Source: Talpa occidentalis
Lineage: Eukaryota; Chordata; Mammalia; Eulipotyphla; Talpidae
Direction of reading: 5' to 3'
Assembly: GCF_014898055.3 (NCBI RefSeq)
Contig: NW_023604295.1
Span: 70,706,301 to 70,770,300, forward strand
DNA length: 64,000 nucleotides
Below the pieces are notes generated by a model that was not told the DNA's origin, ran no database searches, and worked only from the letters and a program-made list of their open reading frames with translations. Position numbers and translations under genes: made by a program. Of the stretch, positions 13,182 through 24,430 are shown one piece after another. Position 1 is the stretch's first letter; the number at the start of each line of letters is the position of its first letter.

Positions 13182-13454
13182 GGGCCTCCCTGGTGGCGCA
13201 GGGGCTTAAGATGCTACCTATGAAGCCATCTGCAGCCTCTGCAGCACAGGTTCGATCACTGGCCAAGGAGGTGACCCACATGGCACAGCAGACCTCTCCT
13301 GGCTTGCCCACTGCTCCCCTCAACAGTGTGTTTTGGTCAATCTGCCTGTTCTCTTCCCCACTCTGTCTCTGGTGAATCCTCTCACCACCCGCACATTTGG
13401 CCTGTACCCCAGTTCTTGTCTACATAAACAAATAAATCTTTAAAAAAATAAAAT
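13182..13454 (+). mobile_element. tRNA-derived SINE (Rhin-1-like, group B)
   Basis: Full length, starting GGGCCTCCCTGGTGGCGCAG, with B box GGTTCGATCAC and tail AAATAAATCTTTAAAAA. TSD AAATTAGTCCCA (13170-13181) against AAATTAGTTCCA (13455-13466), one mismatch. Confidence 0.95.
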
Positions 13455-13745
13455 AAATTAGTTCCATTATAACTCTCATTAAAATAAATGCTATAGAGAA
13501 TAAAACATATGTACATGCTGATAGGATTACTATCATTCAAAGCCAAACTACTTGTATGGTTGTATAGTCTAAAATAATCCAACTTTGATTTTTAAGAGCA
13601 TCTTTAGAATTATCTTTTCTAATTTTTAATTTTTTATTACATCATTGCTATTTTTGGAGAATATGTGATTTCTCTCCTCAGATGTGGTATCTGTACTACC
13701 TTTTTTTGGGTGATACTACAGTCAACATTAAACTGTAATAAGCAG

Positions 13746-14011
13746 ACCTGCCTGGTAGCCTAGGGGTTAAATCTCAGCACTGCCATCATTACAGCCTGAA
13801 TTCAATCCCAGGCCAGGGAGCTAACCCATATGTGGCACAGCAGACCTCCCCTGTATCGCCCACTGGTCCCCTTGGCAGTACATTTCAGTAAATGCATTTG
13901 TTCTGCCCCCACTCTGTCTCTGGTGAACCTTCTTACCCCCCCCCCGTATCATCTGGCCTACACCCTAATCTTCTATGTAAAATAAATGAAATAAAAACTA
14001 AAAAAAAAAAA
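13746..14011 (+). mobile_element. Old diverged SINE copy (group C)
   Basis: Starts ACCTGCCTGGTAGCCTAGGGG and carries a distinctive TCTCAGCACTGCCATCATTACA segment between A and B boxes; the B box is decayed (AATTCAATCCC). TSD AACTGTAATAAGCAG (13731-13745) against AAATGTAACAAGCAG (14012-14026). The same alternative head occurs in the copy at 59711. Confidence 0.9.
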
Positions 14012-14353
14012 AAATGTAACAAGCAGTTAATCTAACCAATGCAAAATATATATTGCCAATGTTAAATTCACAGAGGTCATTTGTATAGTTCCCAAATCTT
14101 TAACCTACAGGATCAAGAAGTTAACACTGTACAAAGAACTAGGACTAGAACACTCACATTTTTGTCCCTATTTGTTAGTGATCTTTTGTCTTAGGACAAA
14201 CTATATCAAAGCTTTCATAAGGAGAGGCTGCGTCTGGCTCCCACTCTCACAGCCATTGCAGTACTTTGAGCTCCATAGAGACAGTGCCTGGGCAAGTGAG
14301 AGTCAGATGGGCACTGAGCGACTCTGTGCCTCGCTGAGGAAAAGTAATTAAAC

Positions 14354-14605
14354 ATGGGCAAGGGAGATCCTAAGAAGCTGAGAGGCAAAATGTCATCATA
14401 TGCATTTTTTGTGCAAACTTGCCGAGAGGAGCACAAGAAGAAGCACCCAGATGCTTCAGTCAGCTTCTCAGAGTTTTCTAAGAAGTGCTCAGAGAGGTGG
14501 AAGACCATGTCTACTAAAGAAAAAGGAAAGTTTGAAGACATGGCAAAGGCAGATAAGGCCTGTTATGAAAGAGAAATGAAAACTTATATCCCCCCTAAAA
14601 GGTAA
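14354..14605 (+). CDS. Residual 83-aa HMG box A frame of the HMGB1 retrocopy
   Basis: The only sizeable intact frame within the retrocopy. It starts at the parental HMGB1 ATG and encodes the N-terminus and the complete first HMG box (about residues 9-79), ending at a premature TAA just after YIPPKR. Visible differences from the conserved mammalian protein are Leu for Pro at 9, Ser for Asn at 37, Thr for Ala at 54 and Cys for Arg in the KADKA-YERE motif. The aromatic and basic positions typical of the box ([30 protein letters not shown]) remain. No promoter is visible beyond the inherited 5' UTR, so expression is unproven. Most likely a relic of recent decay rather than a functional gene. Confidence 0.3.
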   Translation: MGKGDPKKLRGKMSSYAFFVQTCREEHKKKHPDASVSFSEFSKKCSERWKTMSTKEKGKFEDMAKADKACYEREMKTYIPPKR

Positions 14606-15925
14606 ACAAAAAAGAAGTTCAAGGATCCCAATGCACCCAAGAGGCCTCCTTCGGCCTTTTTCTTATTTTGTTCCGGTATCACCCAAAAATCAAAGAAGAA
14701 CATCCTGGTCTATCCATTGGTGATGTTGCAAAGAAGCTGGGAGAGATGTGGAATAACACTACTGCAGATGACAAGCAGCCTTAGGAAAAGAAGGCTGATA
14801 AACTGAAGGAAAAATACGAAAAGGATATTACTGCATACCGAGCTAAAGGAAAGCCTGATGCGGCCAAAAAAGGGGTTGTCAAGGCAGAAAAGAGCAAGAA
14901 AAAGAAGGAAGAGAAGGAAGATGAGGAAGATGAAGAGGATGAGGAAGAGGAGGAAGATGAAGAAGAGGATGATGATGATGAATAAGTTGGTTCTAGCGCA
15001 GTTTTTTTTTTTCTTGTCTATAAAGCATTTAACCCCCCTGTACACAACTCACTCCTTTTAAAGAAAAAAAATTGAAATGTAAGGTTGTGTAAGATTTGTT
15101 TATAAACTTTACAGTGTCTTTTTTTGTATAGTTAACACACTACCGAATGTGTCTTTAGATAGCCCTGTCCTGGTGGTATTTTCAATAGCCACTAACCTTG
15201 CCTGGTACAGTATGGGGGTTGTAAATTGGCATGGAAATTTAAAGCAGGTTCTTGTTGGTGCACAGCACAAATTAGTTATATATGGGGATGGTAGTTTTTC
15301 ATCTTCAGTTGTCTATGATGCAGCTTATACGAAATAATTGTTGTTTTGTTAACTGAAAACCACTCTGTAATTGCAAAAAAAAAAAAAGTTGCAGCTGTTT
15401 TCTTGACATTCTGAATGCTTCTAAGTAAATACATTTTTTTTATTAGTACTGTTGTCCTTTTCATAGGTCTGAAATTTTTCTTCTCAAGGGAGGCTAGTCT
15501 TTTGCTTTTTTTTTTTGCCCATTTGGATCACATGAGTTATTACTGATGTTTATCTTTTCATATAGTTAGCTGATAAAATAAACTTTTTTCTACACACCCT
15601 GCATATTCGTGTTGAGGGTAATAAAAGTTGAATTGAGACTATTTTCACCCATCAAAATCTTGATGAGTTGATGTCAAATTTCATATGGCCCAGTTACATT
15701 TATAAAGCGGAGAGTTAAACCAATCTACTCACAGCATGGGATTATTAGAATCAAACATTTTGAGAGTCTGCCCTTGAAGGACTGAGAAAAGTATGTTCTA
15801 ATCTTAACATGAGGACTCTATATTCTTTAACTCCCACTACCATGTAATGGTAGTTATATTTGCAGTTCCCGCGTTGAAGACCTGAGAATGTAAACCCAAA
15901 AGTGTGAAGTTAAAATACAAGACTG

Positions 15926-16236
15926 GGGCCTCACCAGTGGCGCAGCGGTTGAGCGCTGGGTTGCGAAGCTGCCCGCGGCCTCTGCGGCGCCGGTTCGATC
16001 CCCGGCTGCTCCCCGGCCACCGGAGGAGGGTCCCACATGGCGCGCAGACCTCTCCTGCTGCCCGCTGCTCCCCTCAGCAGTGTACTTCGGTCCTTCTGCC
16101 TGCTCTGCTCCCCGCTCTGGCTCTGGTGAATTCTCTCACCCTCCCGCGCTTCTGACTGTACCCAGTGCATGTATAAACAGAACAAACAAATAAATAAATA
16201 AATAAAACATGCCTCTATTAAAAAAAAAAAAATAAT
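15926..16236 (+). mobile_element. SINE nested in HMGB1 retrocopy 3' UTR (group A, extended tail)
   Basis: Full-length group A copy with B box GGTTCGATCCC and abundant CpG. The tail departs from the standard form: GTGCATGTATAAAC, several AAATA units, then ACATGCCTCTATT and poly(A), without TCTTT. Perfect 14 bp TSD AAAATACAAGACTG at 15912-15925 and 16237-16250. It postdates the retrocopy. Confidence 0.95.
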
Positions 16237-16779
16237 AAAATACAAGACTGCCATATTAAATTTTTGTTGAGGTGAGTTCCATCAAAGACTCAGAAAACTA
16301 CTGGCTATAAATGTCTTTAAGTATGGATGACTTTGGAAACTAGTCTCCATTAAAATTGTGACTATCACATTGTAAATCAGGTATATTTTCCTATATTATA
16401 GTTTGTCCCTTTATAAATGGACATAAGGAAAGAAAACACTTGATACGAGTTACCCAATTTAGTTGAAATTTTTTTTAAACCAAATTCATCCATCAGGGTC
16501 ATATGTTTATCTGTATAGCAGTTAAGGGAACAATTTGACAATTGTGGTTTTTGAAATTATTGTTCTCTTAAAGTGCCAGTGTTTTAAAATAGCATTCTTG
16601 TAATTTTACACACTTTTGTGATGGAGTGCTGTTTTGTTATATAATTTTGACTTGGATTCTTTCCATTTGCATTTGTTTTATGTAATTTCAGGATGAATAT
16701 TGAACATCTGAGTCCTGGATAATACTAATAAACTAATAAGTACAGAGGTTTTAAATATTAAAAAAAGCTTTCATAAGGA

Positions 16780-18728
16780 AAAATATGGCCATTGAGAAGC
16801 TTATAGCAGTTATTAATGTGTTTCCCAGATTAAGCTGACCATTCTATATGTGCTTGGCACAAAATTTTATATCAAACTTTACTCTGTGCTAGTTCTGATT
16901 ACAAGGTACATTTGGTTTATGATACTTCAATCATGCAGACACGCCCCCAAACATTATTTCCACCAAAAGCACATTAGTGCATATTCAAACTTAAAGAAAA
17001 TGTGCGCCTCTCATGCCTCCAACAACCTCCCCTGTTTTTTTTTTTTTTTGCAATTTTAAAAGGATTTGAACAAGCAATCTCTTTAGAATTATCGTTATTC
17101 TATATTTAATCAGCATTAACAATCTTTACTCACAAGCCTGTTGGAACTCAAACCTTTCAGTGTTTAACTTGACACAGGCGCTATATACTAAATATAGGGA
17201 AGGAGTTTCACACCCATTTATTATTTTTACAGTCCAATATTTCTGTCGCATACCTAACTTCCATAGTGAGAGGCACTGCAGAGAAACATAGATCAGTGCC
17301 AAAGACAGAAATACGATCCAAGAATACCAACCTGATTCATTCTGTCTTATTCTTTTGTTTTTATAATTTTTACCTGGCTTGAGCACTCTTTCTCAATACA
17401 AATCATTTCTTTGATTCATTTTAAAGATAAATAAATCATATGTATTACTTTGTGAGATTCATCAGTTTTATGCATGATGGGATTAGAACTGATGCAAGAT
17501 AGAAAGAACTGGATTTTGACATATGGCATTGTGAGATTTACTTTTGTCCCTCTTGCTAATGAAGATGTCACAAAGCAAGTTACTATTTAGTAATCGACCT
17601 ATTAAAAGTTCTCCAATAAAAAAGATGCCCTTCAAGCTGAAACATACAACCTGAATGGAAAAGGGAGAAAAACCTTCAGTTAGGCAAAATTAAACTTATT
17701 AATAAATGCCAGGATGAGATTATGGTGAAACAACAATACATTATATGAAGCAATAAAATAAACATGATTCCATAATGATTAGTTTGCTTTCCTTCTGTCA
17801 TCAGTCCACTGAGTAAATTCTTTAGATCATGAGGATCTTAACAGGCAATATTAATTTTACAAAAAATAATAAAATCTAAAGGAATAAAATTATTTCATAA
17901 AAAAACAACTAAAAGGATCAGTAATGTGAAACTATTTGTATAAAATTTTAATACAGCTTTAAAAGACAAATCAAAGGGCTTTTGTTGCACTATTCAATTG
18001 ATCACACTGTATATGACATAAGAGGTATGGAAAAGATTTCAGTGAAATGACTAAATGAATTTACACAGCATTTCAAATAGAATTTAAATATTTGGAAAAT
18101 TTCATAATTTTTCATAACAGATTGCAATAGGCAGAGTTGTAATGGCAGCATAAATGAAAAGGAACATTCATTTGTACGTAAACACCTACACTGTAATTTT
18201 AACTAATATGAATTAGAATGTGAATTGGAATTTATCATTCACTCTCAAAGAAAATGATTATGATGAAACATTAGTAAAGCTGCCCTAAAGAAGATAATTG
18301 AAATAAATTGACCAATAGCATTTGTGAGGTTTAAGCAAAGGAACATATAATCAACAAAGGAAGACATTCTCAAAAATAGATAAAGTAGGGAAGAATTAAC
18401 AATTCAATCAAAATAGATTTTAGATTATTTGCACTAAGTTTTTGCATATTTGCATGTGATTTGGCATTTTTCTGGAATTGTCTTGGCAAAACAAAGTTAA
18501 TTCTTGGCAATAAAAATTAGGCTATGGGGTAGGTCCAGGTTGCAGAGTTTACAAAATGCAGATGTGTAGTGCCATGTGATGAAGAATGAAGGGTTGACTA
18601 TGTAAATGTCATAGAATAATCTCCTCTAGAACCATCTGGTGTTACTTTTCAGATATACCTCTGAAAACTCATTAGATCTTCAAAACAGTAACTTTTTTTA
18701 ACTAACACTACTACTATAGTTATTTCCA
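16780..18728. other. Spacer without recognised repeats
   Basis: About 1.9 kb with no gene or interspersed repeat that I can name. The part 17530-18360 is unusually free of repeats and low-complexity runs compared with its neighbours. Confidence 0.45.
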
Positions 18729-18748
18729 CACCAACATTTCTTTAAAAA

Positions 18749-19026
18749 TTCATTGTAATTATTTTTAAAATATTTATTTATTTATACAAGAACTGGGGTA
18801 TGGGTTAGAGGCACAGGAGGGTGAGAGGATTCGCCAGAGACAGAGTGGGGAGCAGAACAGGCAGGTGAACTGAAAACATTGCTGAGAGGAGCAGGGGGCA
18901 AGACAGGAGAGGTCTGCAGCGCCATGTGGGCATCTCCCTGGCTAGCCAGGAATTGAACTGGTGCAGCAGAGGCTGCGGACAGCTTCACAGGGCTGTGCTC
19001 AACCCACTGCACCACCGGGGAGGCCC
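18749..19026 (-). mobile_element. tRNA-derived SINE (Rhin-1-like, group B)
   Basis: Reverse-oriented full-length copy, head complement CACCACCGGGGAGGCCC on the right and AT-rich tail on the left. TSD CACCAACATTTCTTTAAAAA at 18729-18748 against a diverged CACCAACCTTTTTAAAAAA starting at 19027. Confidence 0.93.
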
Positions 19027-19046
19027 CACCAACCTTTTTAAAAAAG

Positions 19047-19499
19047 TTTCCCTTTTAGAATGTTTTCCAGGAATTGATACACGTGCGATTACCATTTTGT
19101 TTGTTTTATCTTATTGCTCATTGAGACATGTGTAGACAATATGTTATGCAATGGAAAGATAGTAATAAAAGCATTACCTAGTTATAGTGTGGGCATCTTA
19201 TTCTTAGAGCAATAGAAATTATATTGTTTCCGTTGTTAATGGTAACACAATTGGTTCCTTAAGAAAATATTCAGTTACCTTTAAAATTCCATAAAATATA
19301 CATTCTAATTTTTGATAGCTATATAAAAGGCATTAAGGTAAATAATTCAAACAAAATAAAGTAGAAAATATTTGATAGCTACATCTACCCTCCATAAAAA
19401 GGAACATTATAATTTTGTAGGTCTAATATTAAATTTTGAGTATAAATTTTGAATGCTTATAATTCAAAATTTATTGGTAGGTTTTATATATAATCATTG
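19047..19499. other. AT-rich spacer
   Basis: No gene or named repeat. A short TTTGATAGCTA motif recurs about 60 bp apart near 19310 and 19370. Confidence 0.45.
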
Positions 19500-19512
19500 C
19501 CTGATTTTATCC

Positions 19513-19773
19513 TTTTTTTAAAAAGATTTATTTTATTTATGCAAGAGTCAGGTTACAGTTCAGATGCGTGGGAGGATGAGAGGATTCACCAGAGACAGAG
19601 CATGGAACAGAACAGACTGACAAAATACACTGCTGAGGGGAGCAGCAGGCGAGAAAGGAGAGGTCTGCTCGCCATGTGGGTTGCTCCGAGGCTGGCGGGG
19701 ATTGAACCGCTACTGCAGAGGCTGCAGACAGCTTCACAGGGCTGCGCTCAAACACCTGTGCCACCAGGGAGGC
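19513..19773 (-). mobile_element. tRNA-derived SINE (Rhin-1-like, group B)
   Basis: Reverse-oriented full-length copy. TSD CCTGATTTTATCC is perfect at 19500-19512 and 19774-19786. The tail is on the left as TTTTTTTAAAAAGATTTATTT. Confidence 0.95.
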
Positions 19774-19786
19774 CCTGATTTTATCC

Positions 19787-20275
19787 CTGAATAATCTTTA
19801 CCCCTGACTGTTAAATGAGAGAATGACAACTCTTTAAAGGATAATGAATTATATAAATAAATAAAACACCATGCATCCAATGCAACACAATTTCTACTTC
19901 ATTGAATTTTATAAATTAGTGCAAAAGTGTAAGCACAAAAGAAAAAGAGGGCACGTCGTAAATGAGGATCTTAGAAGCTGTTTGAAGAAAATTTGAAAAG
20001 TAAATATTTTAATTTTTGTATTATTTCAATACTACTGGAATGAAATCTTAATTACTATTTTTTAGAGAAAATAGCTTACTGAACAAATATCAACATACAC
20101 ACACACGGAGAAGTAACTTTTTCTCGTGAACAATTTGATAAAAAGCTGTCTCTAAAAGTGACATCAGCATACAAACAAAGCACAAGACGTTTTGCATTGG
20201 GAGTTACTGAAGAATTTTAACTAAAATTCTTAAGTAATGTTTAATGATAAAATTAATGAGTTTTAAACAGTTATT
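19787..20275. other. AT-rich spacer
   Basis: No gene or named repeat; a short (CA)n run lies near 20095-20106. Confidence 0.45.
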
Positions 20276-20860
20276 TGGATAATGGGCAAAGGGCTCAAAA
20301 AGTATAAACTTACAGTTATAAAATAAATAGATTGGGGGCCTCCCTGGTGGCGCAACGGTTGAGCGCTGGGTTGCGAAGCTGCCAGCAGCCTCTGCAGCGC
20401 CGGTTCGATCGCGGGCTGCTCCCCGGCACCGGAGGAGCGAACCCGCATGGCGCGCAGACCTCTCCTGCCGCCCGCTGCTCCTCTCAGCAGCGTATTTCGG
20501 TCCTTCTGCCTGCTCTGCTCCCCGCTCTGGCTCTGGTGAATTCTCTCACCCTCCCGCGCTTCTGACTGTACCCATTGCTTGTATAAATAAATAAATCTTA
20601 AAAAATAAAAAAAAAAAATAGATCGGGATGCAATGTACAGCTGGGTGACTATAGTTAACAATACTCTTGCATATTTAAAAGTTGCTAAAAATGAAATCTT
20701 AAAAGTCCTCATAAGGAAAAATAATTTTAATTATGTATGGAGATGGATATTAACTAGAATTATTATGGTGATCATTTCACAATATATACACATATCAAAT
20801 GTGATATATAATTGAAGCTAATATACAGTTATATGCTAATTATGCCTCCTTACAAAAAGA
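20276..20860 (+). mobile_element. L1 3' UTR interrupted by a SINE
   Basis: Both sides of the SINE at 20336-20616 belong to the classic 3' end of L1MA/L1MB-type elements. Left: GGGCAAAGGGCTCAAAAAGT and CAGTTATAAAATAAATAG. Right: GGGATGCAATGTACAGC, TGACTATAGTTAACAATACT, TATTTAAAAGTTGCTA, AATCTTAAAAGTCCTCAT, TATGGTGATCATTTCACAATATATA, then AATTATGCCTCCTTACAAAAA. Sense orientation, moderately diverged. Confidence 0.85.
20336..20616 (+). mobile_element. SINE nested in L1 3' UTR (group A)
   Basis: Full-length group A copy with A box TGGCGCAACGG, B box GGTTCGATCGC and tail AAATAAATAAATCTTAAAAA. TSD AAATAGATTGG before and AAATAGATCGG after (20617-20627), one mismatch. Confidence 0.95.
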
Positions 20861-21544
20861 ATCAAATAGTCAATTAGTACAGAGATATTTCTGAGCTATT
20901 CTAAAATGAGGATAAAATGAATTTATACTAATGGCAGAGTACAGAATAATTAATTTAGTGTTCCTGAGCCCACCCAAGTAGCCAGGTCACAAAATAATTA
21001 TAACATATATCTGTAGACAGTGACTACAATTTGCTGTGAAGCTGAGAATAGTGATGTATGTGTTTATTGTTCTACCAACCATAAAAAAAATAATAATATT
21101 TGATCTCAAAGCAAGGATTACCCAAAATCTACAATAGTTTTGTTTGCCTTAGTGTTGTTTGGGTGAAAACAAGCTACAAAAGTTTTTCATAGCATGAAGT
21201 GCAATTCTGAGAGTACAGGTAATTCCACATATTTTGGACCCTCGGGGCGTTCTGAACAGATTTTAGCTTGACTCCTAGAAGTACTGCAATGACAACAGAT
21301 CTAAGGTTGAGTCACTAGATACAGTGCAATGAGTTCCATTAGAAAGTTTTGCACATAGAATTACTTTCTTATTATAAATATCTAAAATGATTATTGCTAC
21401 TAGTCACATTCAGTTAAAGACATTGTGACACAGGGAAGCTTGGCAAATTTCCTTGCTAAACTGAAATAGAAAATCACTCAGTCTGAGTTAAAACTGAGAT
21501 CCCTGGACTATTTACTATCTTTTTAAATTCTTACACCTATGTTG
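20861..21544. other. AT-rich spacer
   Basis: No gene or named repeat seen. Confidence 0.45.
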
Positions 21545-21740
21545 TATCTTGATATAGGATATGGTATGACAGAAAACTTGGAGTTAGAATTCTTAATTTC
21601 TTTCTTAGTTCAGTTAATTACTATTGCTTTATCTTTAATAGATCACTTAATTTTTTCGCTTCAATTTTATCTGTACCCTAGAAATATCACTTTGTCTCTT
21701 AAGGGTTTAAATGTGATGACATAATTACTGTGTTTCATAA
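21545..21740 (+). mobile_element. MIR fragment
   Basis: Sense MIR order is visible: ATGGTATGACAGAAAACTTGGAGTTAGAATTC, then GATCACTTAATTTTTTCGCTTCAATTTTATCTGTA and GGGTTTAAATGTGATGA. These correspond to the conserved core (CACTTAACCTCTCTGAGCCTCAGTTTCCTCATCTGTA) and its downstream arm. Strongly diverged. Confidence 0.6.
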
Positions 21741-21967
21741 AAATGAAATATTTAACAAAATATTTAACAAAAGTCTTTTTTTTTTTTTGAGATCATACAA
21801 GGGAGAACCACAGTAAGAATCTTAAAAATAATAATGGATTTATTATAAATATTGCACTGATGCAGAGAAAATATAATACAGTTTTAACCCAGGACTCAAG
21901 AAAAATACTTATGCAAGTAAGAGAAAATAGAAGGCCTTCTATATTGGACAGTTATAAATATAGTGGG

Positions 21968-22026
21968 ATATATATATAATATATATAATATATAATATAT
22001 ATATATATAGAGAGAGAGAGAGAAAG
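21968..22026. repeat. (AT)n-(AG)n compound microsatellite
   Basis: About 40 bp of imperfect AT repeat running directly into about nine AG units. Confidence 0.95.
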
Positions 22027-22129
22027 AATATAGAGGGACTTTGAAATGCTGGCAAGATATGACTGCAACTTGGAGAGCTTGAAATTAGAGATTGAATTTA
22101 AAATATTAGTTCATGACTGCAGTGTATTT

Positions 22130-22340
22130 ACCAAAATCTGTAGTAATTTTGTATTGCTATTTGACAAGTTGTGACAAAACTTATGGCTTAAAAAATTCTA
22201 ATTTATTATCTCCAAGATTCCCTGGATCATAATTCCAGTTATGGGTTACTTGACTCCTGTGCACAAGGTAGCATCGTGTTGAATATAATTTATGGGTCAG
22301 TGTTGCAAATCAACTGAGTTTGCATTTCTCTTTCAAACTC
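22130..22340. repeat. Ancient interspersed repeat, family not named
   Basis: The motif series ATTGCTATTTGACAAGTTGTGACAAAACTTATGGCTTAAAA with TTTATTATCTCC following is typical of a widespread old mammalian repeat. I recognise the pattern but cannot name the family with confidence. Confidence 0.4.
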
Positions 22341-22364
22341 AGTTTTGTTTTGTTTTGTTTTTTT

Positions 22365-22795
22365 CCCCAGATGAATGGATCAAAAAGATGCGGTGTATAT
22401 ATACAATGGAATACTACACAGCGATCAAAAAGATAAACTCAGCAACATTGACAGAGCTGTAAGAGATTTTGTTCAGTAAAATATGTTAGAAGAAAAAAGG
22501 AAAATACTGAACGGTATTACTAATAGGAGAAATACAGGGAAATTGAACAAAGTGTCAAAAAAAAAATACCAAACTTGCAAGCTGACCATAGATCCGAGGT
22601 ATACTGCAGGGGAGGGAGAAGATGAGGGATCAAAACAGAGCAGGGAAGAGAACAAGGGACTATGGTAATGGTTCACAGGTGTTATGGTGGTGAGAGATTT
22701 ACAGGGACTATAACTAAGTGAAGAAATCAAATACTGTACAAAAATGAACAATGGTGTAAAATTAAAAAGTTTAATAAAAAATATTAAAAAACAGA
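22365..22795 (+). mobile_element. L1 3' end (ORF2 C-terminus and 3' UTR)
   Basis: Begins at the conserved C-terminal ORF2 block (ATGAATGGATCAAAAAGATG, GTGTATATATACAATGGAATACTACACAGCGATCAAAAAGAT) and continues through a 3' UTR with GGGGAGGG and GGGACTATAACTAAGTG to a poly(A)-like end. 5'-truncated and diverged. Confidence 0.8.
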
Positions 22796-22796
22796 A

Positions 22797-22880
22797 CCAA
22801 GGCACAGAAAAATTAAGTAACTTGTCTAAAGTTACACACACAATAGTTTTTGGAAGAATTTTATTCCTTAAATCTATAGA
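22797..22880 (-). mobile_element. MIR fragment
   Basis: CCAAGGCACAGAAAAATTAAGTAACTTGTCTAAAGTTACACA is the complement of the conserved MIR core (TGTGACCTTGGGCAAGTTACTTAACC...). Short. Confidence 0.65.
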
Positions 22881-23510
22881 ACTGGACTAATTGCAATCCT
22901 ATATGACTCATTCTATAGCATGAAAATTGACTTTAAGACCAAAAGCCAATCTCTGCCCATTTTTTTTTTCCTTTCTAGTAAAGGGTCTGTCTGATTTAGC
23001 CAGGCACTGCTTTAACTATCACCTTTTTGACTAACACACAGCAAAGGCTATAGTTAATTAATTACATCTAAAAAACTTTTATCTTAAAAGGTAATCATTG
23101 GAGTGATCTACTATCATATTCATAGGTTCCACACTCATTAAGGTATTACTAGGAGTAGGTATGTCAGGAATATGAATACTAACCAACAGGATGGAATTAT
23201 ATATAAAAATATCCCCAACACACATTATCTCATAAGCATATGGTATTTTAGGATTTGCTGAATACTAATTCTAAGCCGAATACTTATGAAATGCCATACG
23301 ATGTATTAGAAAGTTTCAGATTGTGCCTAAATTTTACATGTTGCAATCAGAATTCATTATCCAACTAGTCAGTCAAGAGACCTCATTGATTATCCAGGAT
23401 GTTTAATAGAAAGTCCATAATGTTATACCTCAATTGGGCTAACCTAGCCGTAGAATACAGGCCAATGGAGTATCACTTTAAGAAAACTAAGGCTACCTGA
23501 GAGGAAGAAG
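22881..23510. other. AT-rich spacer
   Basis: No gene or named repeat seen. Confidence 0.45.
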
Positions 23511-23674
23511 AGCAAAGTGGGGAGAGGGCCGGCCCAAAGCTATGGTGGAGTGCTCTGAGGCTTGGCTGTGGGTGCACTATGGTGACATGTGGTGGAAAAT
23601 ATGTGATCCTATACTTCTGAATCATATACAGTGCTTTAAACCAATTCTGCATTAATAAAAAATAAAAAGGAAAC
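23511..23674 (+). mobile_element. L1 3' UTR end
   Basis: G-rich 3' UTR (GGGGAGAGGG) followed by CTTCTGAATCATATACAGTGCTTTAAACCAATTCTGCATTAATAAAAAA. It shares the ATCATATACAG and TTTAAACCAAT blocks and the AATAAAAAA end with the L1 that ends at 61055. Confidence 0.6.
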
Positions 23675-24430
23675 TTAAAAGGAAAACTTATACAAAAAGC
23701 TAATGTGTAAGTTTCCTACAAACCTGACTCAAAACAAGTTCTAACATTTGTTAAAGGAAGACAAGACTCCATTATTCAAGTGAAAAGCTGTACTATTTAA
23801 CAACAAAACATATTCAACATACAAAGAAACAAAGAAATTTTACTCAAATACATCAAAAAATTCTTATTTCAGAACGTATTTAGAAATTGCAAAAAAAGGT
23901 TGACTTAGTTAACAAAGAATCTAAAATCATCATGCATAGCTGAAGAATTTAAAAGGAAACATGAACAAAATGTGATAAGTGGACGTAACAAAAATAGAAA
24001 TTCTAGAAGTAAAAGGAGAATATGTAAGATGTTTAAAATAGCTAAAAGTGGTCTAATAGCAAATCAGGTGCTATAAAAGATAATGAACTATGTATGTAAA
24101 TTTAAGTACACAGAGGGCGGGGGAAGATTTCAATGACTTTGAAAATATTAATGCAATTGGAGTAGCAGAAAAGGAAGCAAGGAAAATGTCATAAAGAATG
24201 ACAGTTATCTCAAATTTCATTAAAAAAATGTAAATTCATAGATTCAAGAAGCTCAAAGGCCCAGCAGAATAACCACAAGGAAAAATAAATAAATAATAAT
24301 ATACTGAAGATAACCTAAACCAAAATAAACATAATAAGGATGAGGAGGGACATGTAATGTAAGTAGAACAGAGAAGAACAGATTTCTCAAGAAGAGAGTC
24401 CAGAGATGAAAAAAGGAAATAATAAACTAT
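23675..24430 (+). mobile_element. Old L1 5'/ORF1-region fragment
   Basis: Contains, in order, AATTGGAGTAGCAGAAAAGGAAG, ATCTCAAATTTCATTAAAAA, ATTCATAGATTCAAGAAGCTCAAAGGCCCAGCAGAATAACC and AACAGATTTCTC. This order matches the region of old L1/HAL1 elements reading '...ACAGATTCAAGAAGCTCAACAAACCCC...'. No intact frame remains. It begins just after another L1 3' end. Confidence 0.55.

Larger units (their letters stand above)
14224..16763 (+). pseudogene. HMGB1P: HMGB1 processed pseudogene (full-length retrocopy)
   Basis: An intronless copy of the mRNA for high mobility group box 1, the abundant nuclear DNA-bending protein. It runs from 5' UTR (GGCTGCGTCTGGCTCCCACT) through the coding region (14354-14985) and the long 3' UTR to an A-rich end near 16766. 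The coding part opens with MGKGDPKK and retains HMG box A, then breaks three times: a stop replaces the codon after residue 83 (TAA 14603-14605), one base is lost in box B near 14676, and TAG at 14782-14784 replaces the tyrosine of the QPYEKK motif. The acidic tail is still readable and ends with TAA at 14983-14985. TSDs AAAGCTTTCATAAGGA lie at 14208-14223 and 16764-16779. It skips the polyadenylation signal near 15577 (AAAATAAA), so it derives from the long 3' UTR isoform, whose AATAAAC lies near 16728. A SINE is nested in the 3' UTR. Non-functional as HMGB1. Confidence 0.96.

Noticed and set aside
14858..15061. 67 aa Arg/Lys/Met-rich frame
   Set aside because: It is an out-of-frame reading of the HMGB1 acidic tail purine repeat in the pseudogene.
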